A DNA stretch of 64,000 nucleotides from Bacteroidaceae bacterium (GCA_017507105.1 JAFWBM010000014.1:1-64000), one strand, 5' to 3'. Counted from the first letter of the stretch, positions 1 through 8,749 are shown. Notes: generated by a model not told the origin, from the sequence alone. Program-made: numbers and translations.

Positions 1-1464
1 GTACAGCGCAATGCCAAGCATGTGACAATAACGCGTGAAGGCTACAACCCAGTGCGTCGTTATGACCTTAGAACCACCATACAGCCCGGTTTGGTATATA
101 GTATGGTACTCTCTCCCCAGGCGCAGAAGATACAGAAACAGGTAGTGCATTTCAAAATAAAACCAACCGATGCAAATGCAACCATAATGTATCGCAGTCA
201 AGAGCCCGGTTCAAGCGAGGATAAACTAGGCGATACCGATGAAGGAGGTGAACTAGCCAAATATCTTGAGTTAGGCAGATATAGCTATCGTATAGTATCT
301 GAGGATTATCACGGTACCGAAGGTCTACTTGTGCTCGATAATCCCAAACAGACACATGTCGAGGAGATAACACTGCGTCCTAAATTTGCAGCAATAACAC
401 TGAGCGTTGCCGGTGGCGCCGAAATATATATAGATGGCGAGCGCAAGGGTAGCGGCAGCTGGAGCGGCAGGCTTAATAAAGGCTCATACAACATAGAGTG
501 CCGCAAGGCCAATCACAAAGCCGCTTTCGAGACCATAACGGTAGAGGAGGGAAAAGATGCGCAATACACACTGCAACAACCAACCCCTATTGTTGGCTCA
601 TTGCTACTGATGTCAACCCCATTAAGTGCCAAGATAACCATAGATGGTAAGGAGCATGGTACCACCCCTTGCAATATAGATGAGCTTCTTATAGGCAGCC
701 ACAAAGTAACATTGTCCAAGGATGGTTACGAGTCACTAACCGTTGATATTACAATAAACGAGGGTGAGACAACCGAAGAGAATGTAACACTTGAAAAGGC
801 ATTGCAGCAGCAAGTGACAGCATCGTCAAGCCAATCTTCCACCTCAACTCCCATTGTACAAAGTGGTAACAGTATAAACGGCCATGAATATGTCGACCTG
901 GGCCTTCCCAGCGGCATTAAATGGGCCACCTGCAATGTAGGTGCCTCCTCTCCCGAGGACTTTGGTGGTTACTACGCTTGGGGCGAGACCGAGACAAAGA
1001 GCGAATACACTTTGGAAACCTATAAATGGTGTAAACGTGGTAAATACAATAAGCATACTAAGTATTGTACCGATAGCAGTTATGGTACAGTCGATAATAA
1101 AACCGTTCTTGAGCCTGAGGATGATGTAGCCCATGTTAAATGGGGTGGGGATTGGCGCATGCCAACACTTGCCGAGCAAGATGAATTGCGAGAGAAATGC
1201 ACTTGGGGGTGGACCACTCTTAACGGCATCAAAGGTTACAAGGTAACGGGCCCCAATGGTAAGAGTATCTTCCTTCCGGCTGCGTACTATCGCGACGGTA
1301 CTGATGTCTACGACAGAGGCACCGACGGCCGCTATTTGTCGAGTTCGTTGAATCGCAGCAACAACATCCTCGTTTACGGCTTGAACTTTTATGATACCAA
1401 GTACGAGAGGAGTAGCGTCAATCATCGTTGGCTCGGTTATTCGGTGCGTCCTGTCTCAGAATAA
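1..1464 (+). CDS. PEGA-repeat and FISUMP-domain surface protein (5' partial)
   Basis: The reading frame is open to base 1, so the N-terminus lies outside the window; the GTG at 22 is only an internal codon. The visible 487 residues hold an unassigned beta-rich part (about nt 1-380), two PEGA-like repeats (about nt 385-580 and 595-800, with IYIDGERKGSGSW and ITIDGKEHGTTPC), a short Ser/Thr/Gln linker, and a C-terminal Fibrobacter-succinogenes-type paralogous domain (FISUMP, about nt 880-1460), recognised by EYVDLGLPSGIKWATCNVG, YYAWGETETK, WRMPTLAEQDEL and the ending GYSVRPV. PEGA repeats are usually extracellular; FISUMP domains are abundant in surface proteins of Bacteroidales and Fibrobacter, with no established function. 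No T9SS C-terminal signal is visible. The gene is followed by a strong inverted repeat. Function is unknown; the domain calls are secure. Confidence 0.85.
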   Translation, partial: VQRNAKHVTITREGYNPVRRYDLRTTIQPGLVYSMVLSPQAQKIQKQVVHFKIKPTDANATIMYRSQEPGSSEDKLGDTDEGGELAKYLELGRYSYRIVSEDYHGTEGLLVLDNPKQTHVEEITLRPKFAAITLSVAGGAEIYIDGERKGSGSWSGRLNKGSYNIECRKANHKAAFETITVEEGKDAQYTLQQPTPIVGSLLLMSTPLSAKITIDGKEHGTTPCNIDELLIGSHKVTLSKDGYESLTVDITINEGETTEENVTLEKALQQQVTASSSQSSTSTPIVQSGNSINGHEYVDLGLPSGIKWATCNVGASSPEDFGGYYAWGETETKSEYTLETYKWCKRGKYNKHTKYCTDSSYGTVDNKTVLEPEDDVAHVKWGGDWRMPTLAEQDELREKCTWGWTTLNGIKGYKVTGPNGKSIFLPAAYYRDGTDVYDRGTDGRYLSSSLNRSNNILVYGLNFYDTKYERSSVNHRWLGYSVRPVSE

Positions 1465-1472
1465 TTATAAGC

Positions 1473-1516
1473 ATATATTCCTTCCATCGAATTAAAATTC
1501 GATGGAAGGAATATAT
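1473..1516. terminator. Perfect 21-bp inverted repeat after the PEGA/FISUMP gene
   Basis: The arms 1473-1493 and 1496-1516 are perfectly complementary around AA. There is no T-tract. The position just after a stop codon suggests a transcript-end hairpin. The rest of the 215-bp gap (1465-1679) shows no convincing promoter or gene. Confidence 0.6.
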
Positions 1517-1679
1517 GGCTCTGTAGTTCCAATCCCAGCTTTCGGGCGCGGGTTTTGATGCTGAAATACTGCAGATATTTATCGGTTGTCACGAAAGTGC
1601 ATGCTAAATGAAACGATTGTTCCTGTTTATACAATAATTGTTCTTAAATAGCGTTTATCTATTGTAAATTATTTGTAGT

Positions 1680-2828
1680 ATGCAGTGGTACAAGAATTTC
1701 AATAATGTAAAATATCTGCTTGTGGCGGTGGCGGCTGTAATAGCTGCTTCATCCTTATATGTGTCACACTCTTTGACCGACGACCTTAAGCAAGAGGAGA
1801 TGAACAAGATGCAACTGTGGGCCGAGGCGATGCGCTCGCTCAACAGTGCCGATGAGAATACCGACCTTAATCTTGTGCTTGCTGTTATCGGCGGCAATGA
1901 GATTATTCCCGTTGTGGTACTCGACAGCAAAGGTGGCATTACCAACAGCCGTAATATTGAGATTCCCGAGGGGAAGGATTCCCTCACTGTACTTATGAAG
2001 AAGGTGTCGCAGATGCGTGCCGATAACCATATCATACGTATTGATATGGGCGATGACGACTACCTCGAGGTGTGTTACGACGATTCGTTGCTGCTGACCC
2101 GTCTTGCCTACTACCCCTATATACAGTTACTGGTGGTGTTGCTGTTTTTTGTGGTGTGTATGCTTGCCATAATAAGCTCCAAGCGTGCCGAGCAGAACAG
2201 GGTGTGGGTGGGATTGTCTAAAGAGACAGCGCATCAGTTGGGTACTCCCATTTCATCGTTGATGGCGTGGAGCGAGGTGCTCAAAGATAAGTACCCCGAT
2301 GATACCCTTTTGCCCGAGATGGCCAAGGATGTGAACCGCCTGCAGACTGTTGCCGAGCGTTTCTCAAAGATTGGCTCGAAGCCCGAGCCGGTAGCTGTAG
2401 ATATTCTTGATGTGATAGATGGCGTGGTTGATTACTTCCGCCGCCGCAGCTCACAAAAGGTGCAGTTTGCGTGCGATTTTCCCAAGCGTCCGCTTCTGGT
2501 GCGTATGAATGTCTCTCTTGTGGAGTGGGTGTTCGAGAACTTGTGCAAGAATGCTATAGATGCAATGGATGGTGTAGGGGAGATCTCAATAGTTGTTGCT
2601 CAGGACGACGATAATGTCTATGTAGAGGTTTCCGATACGGGTAAGGGTATTGCCAAAAATCGTTTCAAGACTATCTTTGAGCCCGGATTTACGACTAAGA
2701 AACGTGGATGGGGCTTGGGGCTTTCATTGGCTAAGCGTATTGTGGAGCAGTATCATAAAGGACGTATCTTTGTAAAAAGTTCCGAGCTTGGCAAAGGAAC
2801 TACGTTCCGTATAGAGCTGAAAAAATAA
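1680..2828 (+). CDS. Two-TM sensor histidine kinase, orphan
   Basis: The 382-residue protein has a membrane segment at about 10-30, a periplasmic sensing region of about 110 residues, a second membrane segment at about 147-166, a dimerisation/phosphoacceptor region with His185 in TAHQLGTPISSL, and a HATPase domain with N box (NLCKNAIDAM, about 287-296), G1 (DTGKGIA, about 319) and G2 (GWGLGLSL, about 343). The kinase core is complete. The H box HQLGTP differs from the classical HELRTP and is a variant I associate with Bacteroidota kinases. It presumably autophosphorylates at His185 and passes phosphate to a response regulator encoded elsewhere, since none is adjacent. The next gene starts 173 bp downstream behind its own promoter, so it is probably monocistronic. 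The signal sensed cannot be inferred. Confidence 0.88.
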   Translation: MQWYKNFNNVKYLLVAVAAVIAASSLYVSHSLTDDLKQEEMNKMQLWAEAMRSLNSADENTDLNLVLAVIGGNEIIPVVVLDSKGGITNSRNIEIPEGKDSLTVLMKKVSQMRADNHIIRIDMGDDDYLEVCYDDSLLLTRLAYYPYIQLLVVLLFFVVCMLAIISSKRAEQNRVWVGLSKETAHQLGTPISSLMAWSEVLKDKYPDDTLLPEMAKDVNRLQTVAERFSKIGSKPEPVAVDILDVIDGVVDYFRRRSSQKVQFACDFPKRPLLVRMNVSLVEWVFENLCKNAIDAMDGVGEISIVVAQDDDNVYVEVSDTGKGIAKNRFKTIFEPGFTTKKRGWGLGLSLAKRIVEQYHKGRIFVKSSELGKGTTFRIELKK

Positions 2829-2911
2829 TATAATATAGGGGCTTTCAAGTAAAAAAGTGTCACATGCTGTAATATTTTATCTTTTTAGGCGTGTGAAACA
2901 GATTTTTTTTG

Positions 2912-2919
2912 TATCTTTG
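2912..2919 (+). promoter_or_regulatory. -7 element of the yceD-rpmF promoter
   Basis: TATCTTTG matches the Bacteroidota -7 consensus TAnnTTTG, 82 bp before the yceD start. No good TTTG -33 element lies at the expected distance. Confidence 0.55.
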
Positions 2920-3001
2920 TCGGCAAATTCGGAAAATACCAAGGTTTATAGAGCGGTAACAGGCATATAAACAGGGTGTAAAGTGATGATTTTTTGAAGC
3001 G

Positions 3002-3544
3002 ATGGGACGATTTGATAACTATTATGTTGACTTGAAAAGTAGCAAAAGCAATGCGCTTGAGCTATCTTACCAATTGGACAACAAGTTCTTTGCCGATATA
3101 GAGGGCGAGGAGTTTCAAAAAGGAACAGTTGAGGCACATGTTTCTGTGAAAAAGAATGGTGATGTTTTCAATTTTTCTTTTGAGTTGGCAGGTGTGGTAA
3201 CGGTTCCTTGCGACAGATGTCTGGATGACTTGGAGATTGAGGTCTCTACTACCAACACCTTGAAGATAAAACTTGGCGAGAGCTATGCCGATGAAGGTGA
3301 CATTGTTGTTGTTCCTGAGTCGGACGGAGGTGTAAACATAGCATGGTATCTGTACGAATTTATAGCATTGGCGCTTCCTATGAAACGTGTGCATGCTCCC
3401 GGAAAATGTAATAACGAGATGTCCGGGAAATTGAAGAAACATTCGTACGGTGCAGAGGAAGAGGACAATGAGCAGGCTCAGGAAAGGGATATCGACCCGC
3501 GTTGGGAGGCTCTTAAAGGTTTGCAATTAGATGAAGATAATTAA
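3002..3544 (+). CDS. YceD/DUF177 family protein
   Basis: The protein has 180 residues. DUF177 proteins are small acidic proteins almost always encoded just before rpmF (L32) and linked to rRNA/ribosome assembly in plants and bacteria. Visible marks are the central PCDRCLDDLE motif, a later lone Cys in CNNEMSG, and a charged C-terminus ending DPRWEALKGLQLDEDN, a tail typical of Bacteroidota members. rpmF follows after 26 bp, which supports co-transcription. It is cytoplasmic, and the exact molecular role is not settled for the family. Confidence 0.88.
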   Translation: MGRFDNYYVDLKSSKSNALELSYQLDNKFFADIEGEEFQKGTVEAHVSVKKNGDVFNFSFELAGVVTVPCDRCLDDLEIEVSTTNTLKIKLGESYADEGDIVVVPESDGGVNIAWYLYEFIALALPMKRVHAPGKCNNEMSGKLKKHSYGAEEEDNEQAQERDIDPRWEALKGLQLDEDN

Positions 3545-3570
3545 AAATAAGATAATTAAAATTTAGAAAA

Positions 3571-3756
3571 ATGGCACATCCTAAAAGAAGACAGTCAAAG
3601 ACAAGAACTGCCAAGAGAAGAACTCATGACAAGGCAGTAGCTCCTACATTGGCTATTTGCCCTAACTGTGGCGAGTGGCACATCTATCACACCGTATGCG
3701 GTGCGTGTGGTTATTACAGAGGCAAGCTAGCTATCGAGAAAGAGGCAGCAGTCTAA
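3571..3756 (+). CDS. rpmF: 50S ribosomal protein L32
   Basis: The 61-residue basic protein opens MAHPKRRQSKTRTAKRRTHD, the conserved L32 N-terminus. It keeps a four-cysteine zinc ribbon (CPNC and CGAC, about 17 residues apart), so it is the zinc-binding form. Its size is normal for the family. It sits directly after yceD, as in most bacteria. An intrinsic terminator follows at 3817-3849, separating it from era. In many Bacteroidales genomes, from memory, fabH lies between rpmF and era; here only 167 bp separate them. Confidence 0.97.
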   Translation: MAHPKRRQSKTRTAKRRTHDKAVAPTLAICPNCGEWHIYHTVCGACGYYRGKLAIEKEAAV

Positions 3757-3816
3757 ATAACCGGTAGGACGGCTGCGTCACAGGCGTAGGCCGCTTGTTA
3801 TTTTACGAGAAAAGAA

Positions 3817-3849
3817 GAAACGCACCGCCGAATGGTTAAGGTGCGTTTC
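3817..3849 (+). terminator. Intrinsic terminator after rpmF
   Basis: A 10-bp perfect stem (3817-3826 with 3840-3849, GAAACGCACC/GGTGCGTTTC) with a 13-nt loop is followed by TGTTTTG. Confidence 0.75.
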
Positions 3850-3867
3850 TGTTTTGAAAGAACTACC

Positions 3868-3899
3868 ATCTATATATGAGGATAATCCTGTATATAGAT
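3868..3899 (+). other. Hairpin in the era leader
   Basis: ATCTATATA (3868-3876) pairs with TATATAGAT (3891-3899), and AGGA (3879-3882) with TCCT (3886-3889), giving an interrupted 13-bp hairpin ending 24 nt before the era start codon. The role is unknown; a structured 5' UTR or processing site is possible. Confidence 0.35.
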
Positions 3900-3923
3900 T
3901 AAGAATATAATACAGCTTCTATT

Positions 3924-4808
3924 ATGCATAAGGCAGGTTTTGTAAACATAGTAGGTAATCCCAATGTAGGTAAGTCTACACTGATGAATCTTCTGGTGGG
4001 CGAGAGAATATCTATCGCTACATTCAAGGCGCAGACGACGCGACACCGCATTATGGGTATCCTGAATACCGAAGAGGCACAAGTTGTCTTCTCCGATACT
4101 CCCGGTGTGCTTAAACCCAATTACAAGCTGCAAGAGGCTATGTTGCGTTTCTCTCGTTCGGCACTGCGTGACGCCGATGTTCTGCTATATGTAACAGATA
4201 TGGTGGAGACACCCGAGAAGAACAGCGATTTTATAGCCGAGGTGCGCAAGTTGGATGTGCCCATTCTGGTGCTCATCAACAAGATAGACCTGAGCAACCA
4301 GGCCGAGCTTATAAAGAAAGTGGAACAGTGGCACGAGATTATTCCCGAAGCCGAGATTCTGCCAATATCTGCTTTGGCCAAGTTTAATGTAGATGTTGTG
4401 ATGCGCAGGATTATGGAGCTGTTGCCCGAGTCTCCTCCCTATTTCGAGAAGGATGCACTTACCGACAAACCGGCCCGTTTTTTTGTGACCGAAATAATAC
4501 GCGAGAAGATTCTTCTGCATTACGATAAGGAGATTCCATATGTGTGCGAGGCTGCGGTGGAGTACTTCAAGGAGAAAGACGGCAGCATATATATAAAAGC
4601 TCTTATATTTGTGGAGCGCGACTCGCAGAAGGGTATTATAATAGGACACGAAGGTGCGGCCCTTAAAAGGGTTGCAACCGATGCACGTCGTGAGCTTGAG
4701 AAATTCTTTGGAAAGAGAATATTCCTCGAGATATATGTGAAGGTCGACAAGGACTGGCGTAACAGTGATAAACAGTTGCGTCGTTTCGGATACGACCAGA
4801 AAGATTGA
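3924..4808 (+). CDS. era: GTPase Era
   Basis: This 294-residue essential GTPase binds the 3' end of 16S rRNA during 30S maturation. The N-terminal G domain has G1 GNPNVGKST (about 11-19), G3 DTPG, G4 NKID and G5 SALAK; the C-terminal KH-type RNA-binding domain (about 200-290) carries the GHEGAALKRVATDARRELE helix-turn region. Length is normal. The start follows an AT-rich leader without Shine-Dalgarno, usual in Bacteroidota. der begins 33 bp after its stop, so the two ribosome-assembly GTPases are probably co-transcribed. Confidence 0.96.
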   Translation: MHKAGFVNIVGNPNVGKSTLMNLLVGERISIATFKAQTTRHRIMGILNTEEAQVVFSDTPGVLKPNYKLQEAMLRFSRSALRDADVLLYVTDMVETPEKNSDFIAEVRKLDVPILVLINKIDLSNQAELIKKVEQWHEIIPEAEILPISALAKFNVDVVMRRIMELLPESPPYFEKDALTDKPARFFVTEIIREKILLHYDKEIPYVCEAAVEYFKEKDGSIYIKALIFVERDSQKGIIIGHEGAALKRVATDARRELEKFFGKRIFLEIYVKVDKDWRNSDKQLRRFGYDQKD

Positions 4809-4841
4809 GAAATCTGTTGATTATCTATTTTAGTTTCTATA

Positions 4842-6155
4842 ATGGGAAATTTAGTAGCAATAGTAGGGCGTCCCAATGTGGGTAAATCGACCCTTTTTAA
4901 TCGTCTTACAGAGACAAAGCAGGCGATTATATCGGATGAGGCAGGCACCACCCGCGACCGTCAGTATGGCCGTTGTCTATGGTGTGGCAAGGAGTTCTCG
5001 CTGGTAGATACCGGTGGTTGGGTTGTTAATTCGGACGATGTGTTCGAAGAGGCAATACGCGACCAGGTTACTCTGGCGATGGACGAGGCCGATGTCATCC
5101 TGTTTGTTGTAGATGTAATGAATGGCCTTACCGACCTTGATGACGAGATGGCATCAATGTTGCGTCGTTCCAAAAAACCGGTGCTGGTGGTAGCAAACAA
5201 GGTAGACACATATGAGATGCAGTATAGCGCAGCCGAGTTCTATAGTTTGGGACTGGGCGATATGCACTGTATTTCGGCTGCAAACGGCAGTGGTACGGGA
5301 GATTTGCTCGACGCTATTGTGTCGAAGTTTGTCAAGGATGCCGAGGAAGCGCCCGAGGAGAATATACCACGTTTTGCAGTGGTGGGACGTCCCAATGCCG
5401 GTAAGAGCTCGATAATAAATGTATTCCTTGGCGAGGAGCGTAATATAGTAACAAATATTGCAGGTACCACCCGCGATTCAATACTCACTCGCTATAATAA
5501 ATTCGGATTCGACTTCTATCTGGTGGATACAGCCGGTATACGCAAGAAGAGCAAGGTAAGCGAGGATATAGAGTATTACTCGGTGCTACGTTCTATACGT
5601 GCCATAGAGAATAGCGATGTATGTATTCTTATGATTGATGCTACACGCGGAATAGAGTCGCAGGATTTAAATATATTCTCTATAATACAGCGTAACCAGA
5701 AGGGGCTTGTGGTTGTTGTGAACAAATGGGACCTTGTAGAGGATAAGAGCGAAAAGGTGATGAAATTCTTTGAGAATGCCATAAGAGAGCGCGTGGCTCC
5801 TTTTGTCGATTTCCCTATTATATTCACATCGGCTGTGACAAAACAGCGTGTGTTCAAGGTGCTTGAGATGGCAAAAGAGGTCTATTTGCATACAAAGACC
5901 AAGGTCTCTACTGCTAAGTTCAACGAAGAGATGCTCCCTATCATAGAGGCTTATCCACCACCATCGATAAAGGGAAAGTATATAAAGATAAAGTATTGTA
6001 TGCAGTTGCCCGAGAAGAGAGTTCCTACATTCCTCTTCTTTGCGAACCTGCCGCAGTATGTGCGCGAGCCCTACAGACGTTTTCTCGAGAATAAGATTCG
6101 TGAACGTTGGAATTTCTCGGGAGTGCCTATGAATATCTTTATTCGTCAGAAGTAA
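4842..6155 (+). CDS. der: Ribosome-assembly GTPase Der (EngA)
   Basis: The 437-residue protein has two tandem G domains, the hallmark of Der. Domain 1 has [12 protein letters not shown] (about 8-19), DTGG and NKVD; domain 2 has [12 protein letters not shown] (about 180), DTAG and NKWD. A C-terminal KH-like domain of about 100 residues follows (ending MNIFIRQK). It acts in 50S subunit biogenesis in the cytoplasm. It is the last gene of the rightward group; a bidirectional terminator separates it from the convergent mlaF. Confidence 0.97.
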   Translation: MGNLVAIVGRPNVGKSTLFNRLTETKQAIISDEAGTTRDRQYGRCLWCGKEFSLVDTGGWVVNSDDVFEEAIRDQVTLAMDEADVILFVVDVMNGLTDLDDEMASMLRRSKKPVLVVANKVDTYEMQYSAAEFYSLGLGDMHCISAANGSGTGDLLDAIVSKFVKDAEEAPEENIPRFAVVGRPNAGKSSIINVFLGEERNIVTNIAGTTRDSILTRYNKFGFDFYLVDTAGIRKKSKVSEDIEYYSVLRSIRAIENSDVCILMIDATRGIESQDLNIFSIIQRNQKGLVVVVNKWDLVEDKSEKVMKFFENAIRERVAPFVDFPIIFTSAVTKQRVFKVLEMAKEVYLHTKTKVSTAKFNEEMLPIIEAYPPPSIKGKYIKIKYCMQLPEKRVPTFLFFANLPQYVREPYRRFLENKIRERWNFSGVPMNIFIRQK

Positions 6156-6170
6156 AGCGGCTATCATATA

Positions 6171-6226
6171 AGCAAAAGCATGGTGAATTAAAATAAAATA
6201 AGTCACCATGCTTTTGCTGTTTTTTT
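6171..6226. terminator. Bidirectional terminator between der and mlaF
   Basis: Perfect 16-bp arms (6171-6186 and 6203-6218; AGCAAAAGCATGGTGA) flank an A-rich loop and are followed on the plus strand by GTTTTTTT. It lies between convergent genes and could serve both. Confidence 0.85.
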
Positions 6227-6246
6227 ATTGTTGTTTGGTACCTATA

Positions 6247-6999
6247 TTATGCCATCTCCTTTACTTTTCTCAATAGGTCGGACGAGAAGAGGAAATCGTT
6301 GAGCTGCTTGTTGTGCGAGTAGAGTACATCGTCTTTGTTGCCCTCCCATTCAATATTGCCATCGGCAAGGAATATTATGTGGTCGCCTATTCCTACTACC
6401 GAGTTCATGTCGTGGGTGTTTACAATGGTGGTTATGTTGTACTCGGTGGTGATGTCGTGTATGAGTTCATCGATTATCAATGATGTCTTGGGGTCAAGAC
6501 CAGAGTTGGGTTCGTCACAGAAGAGATATTTTGGCTCCAGCGCTATTGCTCTTGCTATGGCTGCACGTTTCTGCATTCCGCCCGATAGCTCTTCGGGACT
6601 CTTGTGTTGCGCTTCGGCAAGGTTCACACGCTCGAGGCAGAACTGTGCGCGTTTCAGCTTCTCTTCGTAACTCTTGTCCGAGAACATTTCCAGGGGGAAC
6701 ATTACGTTCTCGAGAACACTCATGGAGTCGAACAGGGCTGCATTTTGGAACAGCATGCCCATCTCGCGGCGTATCATCAGATTCTCTTTTTTACTGAACT
6801 TCAATATGTTTCGCCCGTCGTAAAGTACCTTGCCCTTGTCGGGCTGCAGTAATCCTACAATGCACTTTAATAGTACGGTCTTGCCGGCTCCACTCTGTCC
6901 TATTATAAGATTGGTCTTGCCGTTCTCGAATGTAGAACTTACCTTTTTGAGAACATGCTGCTCTCCAAAATTTTTGGATATATCCTTTATCTCTATCAT
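6247..6999 (-). CDS. mlaF: ABC transporter ATPase, MlaF-type
   Basis: The 250-residue ATPase has Walker A GQSGAGKT (about 36-43), Q loop (MLFQNAALFDSM), signature LSGGMQKRAAIARA, Walker B YLFCDEPNSGLDP and an H loop (VNTHDMNSV). The GSGLDP-like D-loop and LSGGMQKR signature are typical of the Mla/Mkl/TGD3 group, which powers phospholipid movement between inner and outer membrane together with MlaE and an MCE protein. It overlaps mlaE by 4 bp, so the two are translationally coupled. No MCE protein (MlaD) is encoded beside it; it must be elsewhere. Confidence 0.92.
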   Translation of the reverse strand: MIEIKDISKNFGEQHVLKKVSSTFENGKTNLIIGQSGAGKTVLLKCIVGLLQPDKGKVLYDGRNILKFSKKENLMIRREMGMLFQNAALFDSMSVLENVMFPLEMFSDKSYEEKLKRAQFCLERVNLAEAQHKSPEELSGGMQKRAAIARAIALEPKYLFCDEPNSGLDPKTSLIIDELIHDITTEYNITTIVNTHDMNSVVGIGDHIIFLADGNIEWEGNKDDVLYSHNKQLNDFLFSSDLLRKVKEMA

Positions 7000-7745
7000 T
7001 GCATCAGTAATTGGGTTAGTACAATGTCGGCAAACAGTATGAGTGCGCTGCAGCTGACTACTGAGTTTGTGCTTGCCTTGCCTACCTCTATGGAGCCGCC
7101 CTCAACGTTATATCCGTAGAACGATGCTACCGATGATATGATGAAAGCAAAGAATAGTGATTTTATGATGCTGCACCATATATACCATTGAGAGAATTCA
7201 TATTGAAGGCCTGTGGTGAGGTCTTCGGGTGTCATTATTCCTGTGAACATACCTATGGCATAGGAACCGGCAATACCTGCTGCAATGCTGAATATCACCA
7301 GTATGGGAATCATGAATATGAGTGCTGTCACCTTGGGGAATATAAGGAAGTTGGCCGAGTTGACTCCCATTATCTCCAGTGCATCTATCTGCTGCGTAAC
7401 CCTCATGGTGCCAATCTCTGATGTGATGTTGGAACCTACCTTGCCCGATAAGATGAGACACATCATTGAAGAGGAGAACTCGAGAATGAGAATCTCGCGT
7501 GTTGCATATCCTACGACGAACTTGGGCATCCATGCACTTTCTATGTTCAACTTCATCTGGATACATATTACGGCTCCTATGAAGAAAGATATGAGTAACA
7601 CAATTGGAATGGAGTCGACACCTAGCTTATAAAGTTCACGCATGAACTGCCTGAAGAACATTTTTATGCTCTCGGGACGGGCGAATACCCTGTGCATCAA
7701 CATGAGGTACTTGCCAAAGGTGCTTATGGATTTTGTAATAATCAT
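6996..7745 (-). CDS. mlaE: ABC transporter permease, MlaE-type
   Basis: The 249-residue inner-membrane protein has a short amphipathic N-terminal helix and about five to six hydrophobic segments. It carries the MlaE-family signature around residues 105-125 (GSNITSEIGTMRVTQQIDAL). It forms the transmembrane core of the Mla lipid transporter with the ATPase encoded next (4-bp overlap). The gene is divergent from lptB, with about 200 bp between; a TAACTTTG -7 element lies 26 bp upstream of its start. Confidence 0.92.
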   Translation of the reverse strand: MIITKSISTFGKYLMLMHRVFARPESIKMFFRQFMRELYKLGVDSIPIVLLISFFIGAVICIQMKLNIESAWMPKFVVGYATREILILEFSSSMMCLILSGKVGSNITSEIGTMRVTQQIDALEIMGVNSANFLIFPKVTALIFMIPILVIFSIAAGIAGSYAIGMFTGIMTPEDLTTGLQYEFSQWYIWCSIIKSLFFAFIISSVASFYGYNVEGGSIEVGKASTNSVVSCSALILFADIVLTQLLMQ

Positions 7746-7770
7746 TGTCTGATCTCTTGTTAACAGTCTG

Positions 7771-7778
7771 CAAAGTTA
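7771..7778 (-). promoter_or_regulatory. -7 element of the mlaEF promoter
   Basis: CAAAGTTA on the plus strand reads TAACTTTG on the minus strand, matching TAnnTTTG, 26 bp before the mlaE start. No clear -33 partner. Confidence 0.5.
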
Positions 7779-7863
7779 TTGTTTTTTATTGACTTTTGGA
7801 TGTTAATATTTGTAATACTTTCGTCTATATGTAATTAAAAGAACCTCTAAGCGGTTGTAAAGT

Positions 7864-7894
7864 TTTGTAGAAAGCTAAAAATACATTATCTTCG
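7864..7894 (+). promoter_or_regulatory. lptB promoter
   Basis: The -33 TTTG (7864-7867), a 19-bp spacer and the -7 TATCTTCG (7887-7894) agree with the Bacteroidota consensus except T to C at one position. The transcript should start near 7900. Confidence 0.7.
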
Positions 7895-7945
7895 CTGCAT
7901 AAAATGATCTCGATTATGGAAAAAATCAATAACGGCGGAGTAGAT

Positions 7946-8713
7946 ATGTCAACCGAGCAACGTATGGTGTTGCGTACCGAGGGGTTGGTGAAACGTTACG
8001 GAAAGCGTACGGTTGTCAACAATGTGTCGTTCGATGTCAAGCAGGGCGAGATTGTAGGATTGTTGGGGCCGAACGGTGCAGGAAAGACTACATCTTTCTA
8101 TATGACTACGGGGCTGGTGGTTCCTAATGGCGGACGTATATACATGAACGATCTTGAGATTACTGACTATCCTGTCTACAAGCGTGCACGTATCGGAATC
8201 GGTTATCTGGCACAGGAGGCGAGTGTGTTCCGTAATCTGAGTGTCGAGGATAATATAGCTTCGGTACTTGAACTTACGGGCAAACCGCGTGAGTATCAGA
8301 AAGAGAAACTCGAAAGTCTTATCGAGGAGTTCCGTCTGCAGAAGGTGCGCAAGAATCTCGGTAGCCGCCTATCGGGTGGCGAACGTCGACGCACCGAGAT
8401 TGCAAGATGCCTTGCCATAGACCCGAAGTTCATCATGCTTGATGAGCCTTTTGCAGGTGTCGACCCTATTGCCGTTGAGGATATACAATATATAGTATGG
8501 AAACTGAAGGATAAGAATATAGGCATCCTGATAACGGACCATAACGTTCAGGAGACATTGAATATAACCGACCGCGCCTATCTTCTGTTCGAAGGACGTA
8601 TCCTCTTTGAGGGTACTCCGGAGGTGCTTGCCGAAAATTCCATTGTACGCGAGAAGTACCTGGGACGCGATTTTGTGTTACGTAAAAAGGATTTCCAGAT
8701 AGACGAAGATTGA
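7946..8713 (+). CDS. lptB: LPS export ABC transporter ATPase LptB
   Basis: The 255-residue ATPase drives extraction of LPS from the inner membrane by LptFG. It has Walker [11 protein letters not shown] loop (LAQEASVF), signature [16 protein letters not shown], Walker [14 protein letters not shown] and H loop (LITDHNV), all in the form characteristic of LptB. The frame is open to an ATG at 7904, but the mapped promoter would start transcription at about 7900, leaving almost no leader; the ATG at 7946, preceded by GGCGGAG, gives the usual N-terminus ([19 protein letters not shown]). I therefore prefer 7946. It is monocistronic, closed by the inverted repeat at 8750-8793. Confidence 0.93.
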   Translation: MSTEQRMVLRTEGLVKRYGKRTVVNNVSFDVKQGEIVGLLGPNGAGKTTSFYMTTGLVVPNGGRIYMNDLEITDYPVYKRARIGIGYLAQEASVFRNLSVEDNIASVLELTGKPREYQKEKLESLIEEFRLQKVRKNLGSRLSGGERRRTEIARCLAIDPKFIMLDEPFAGVDPIAVEDIQYIVWKLKDKNIGILITDHNVQETLNITDRAYLLFEGRILFEGTPEVLAENSIVREKYLGRDFVLRKKDFQIDED

Positions 8714-8749
8714 TTGTTCTTTTCCACGCAGAGTATTGTGTGGATGTAT

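Noticed and set aside
844..1425. 193-residue open frame on the minus strand opposite the FISUMP domain
   Set aside because: It lies entirely antisense to a well-supported domain and has no recognisable motif or promoter.
1437..1634. Small minus-strand frame in the gap before the histidine kinase
   Set aside because: It spans the inverted repeat and the end of the FISUMP gene, without a promoter or plausible protein features.
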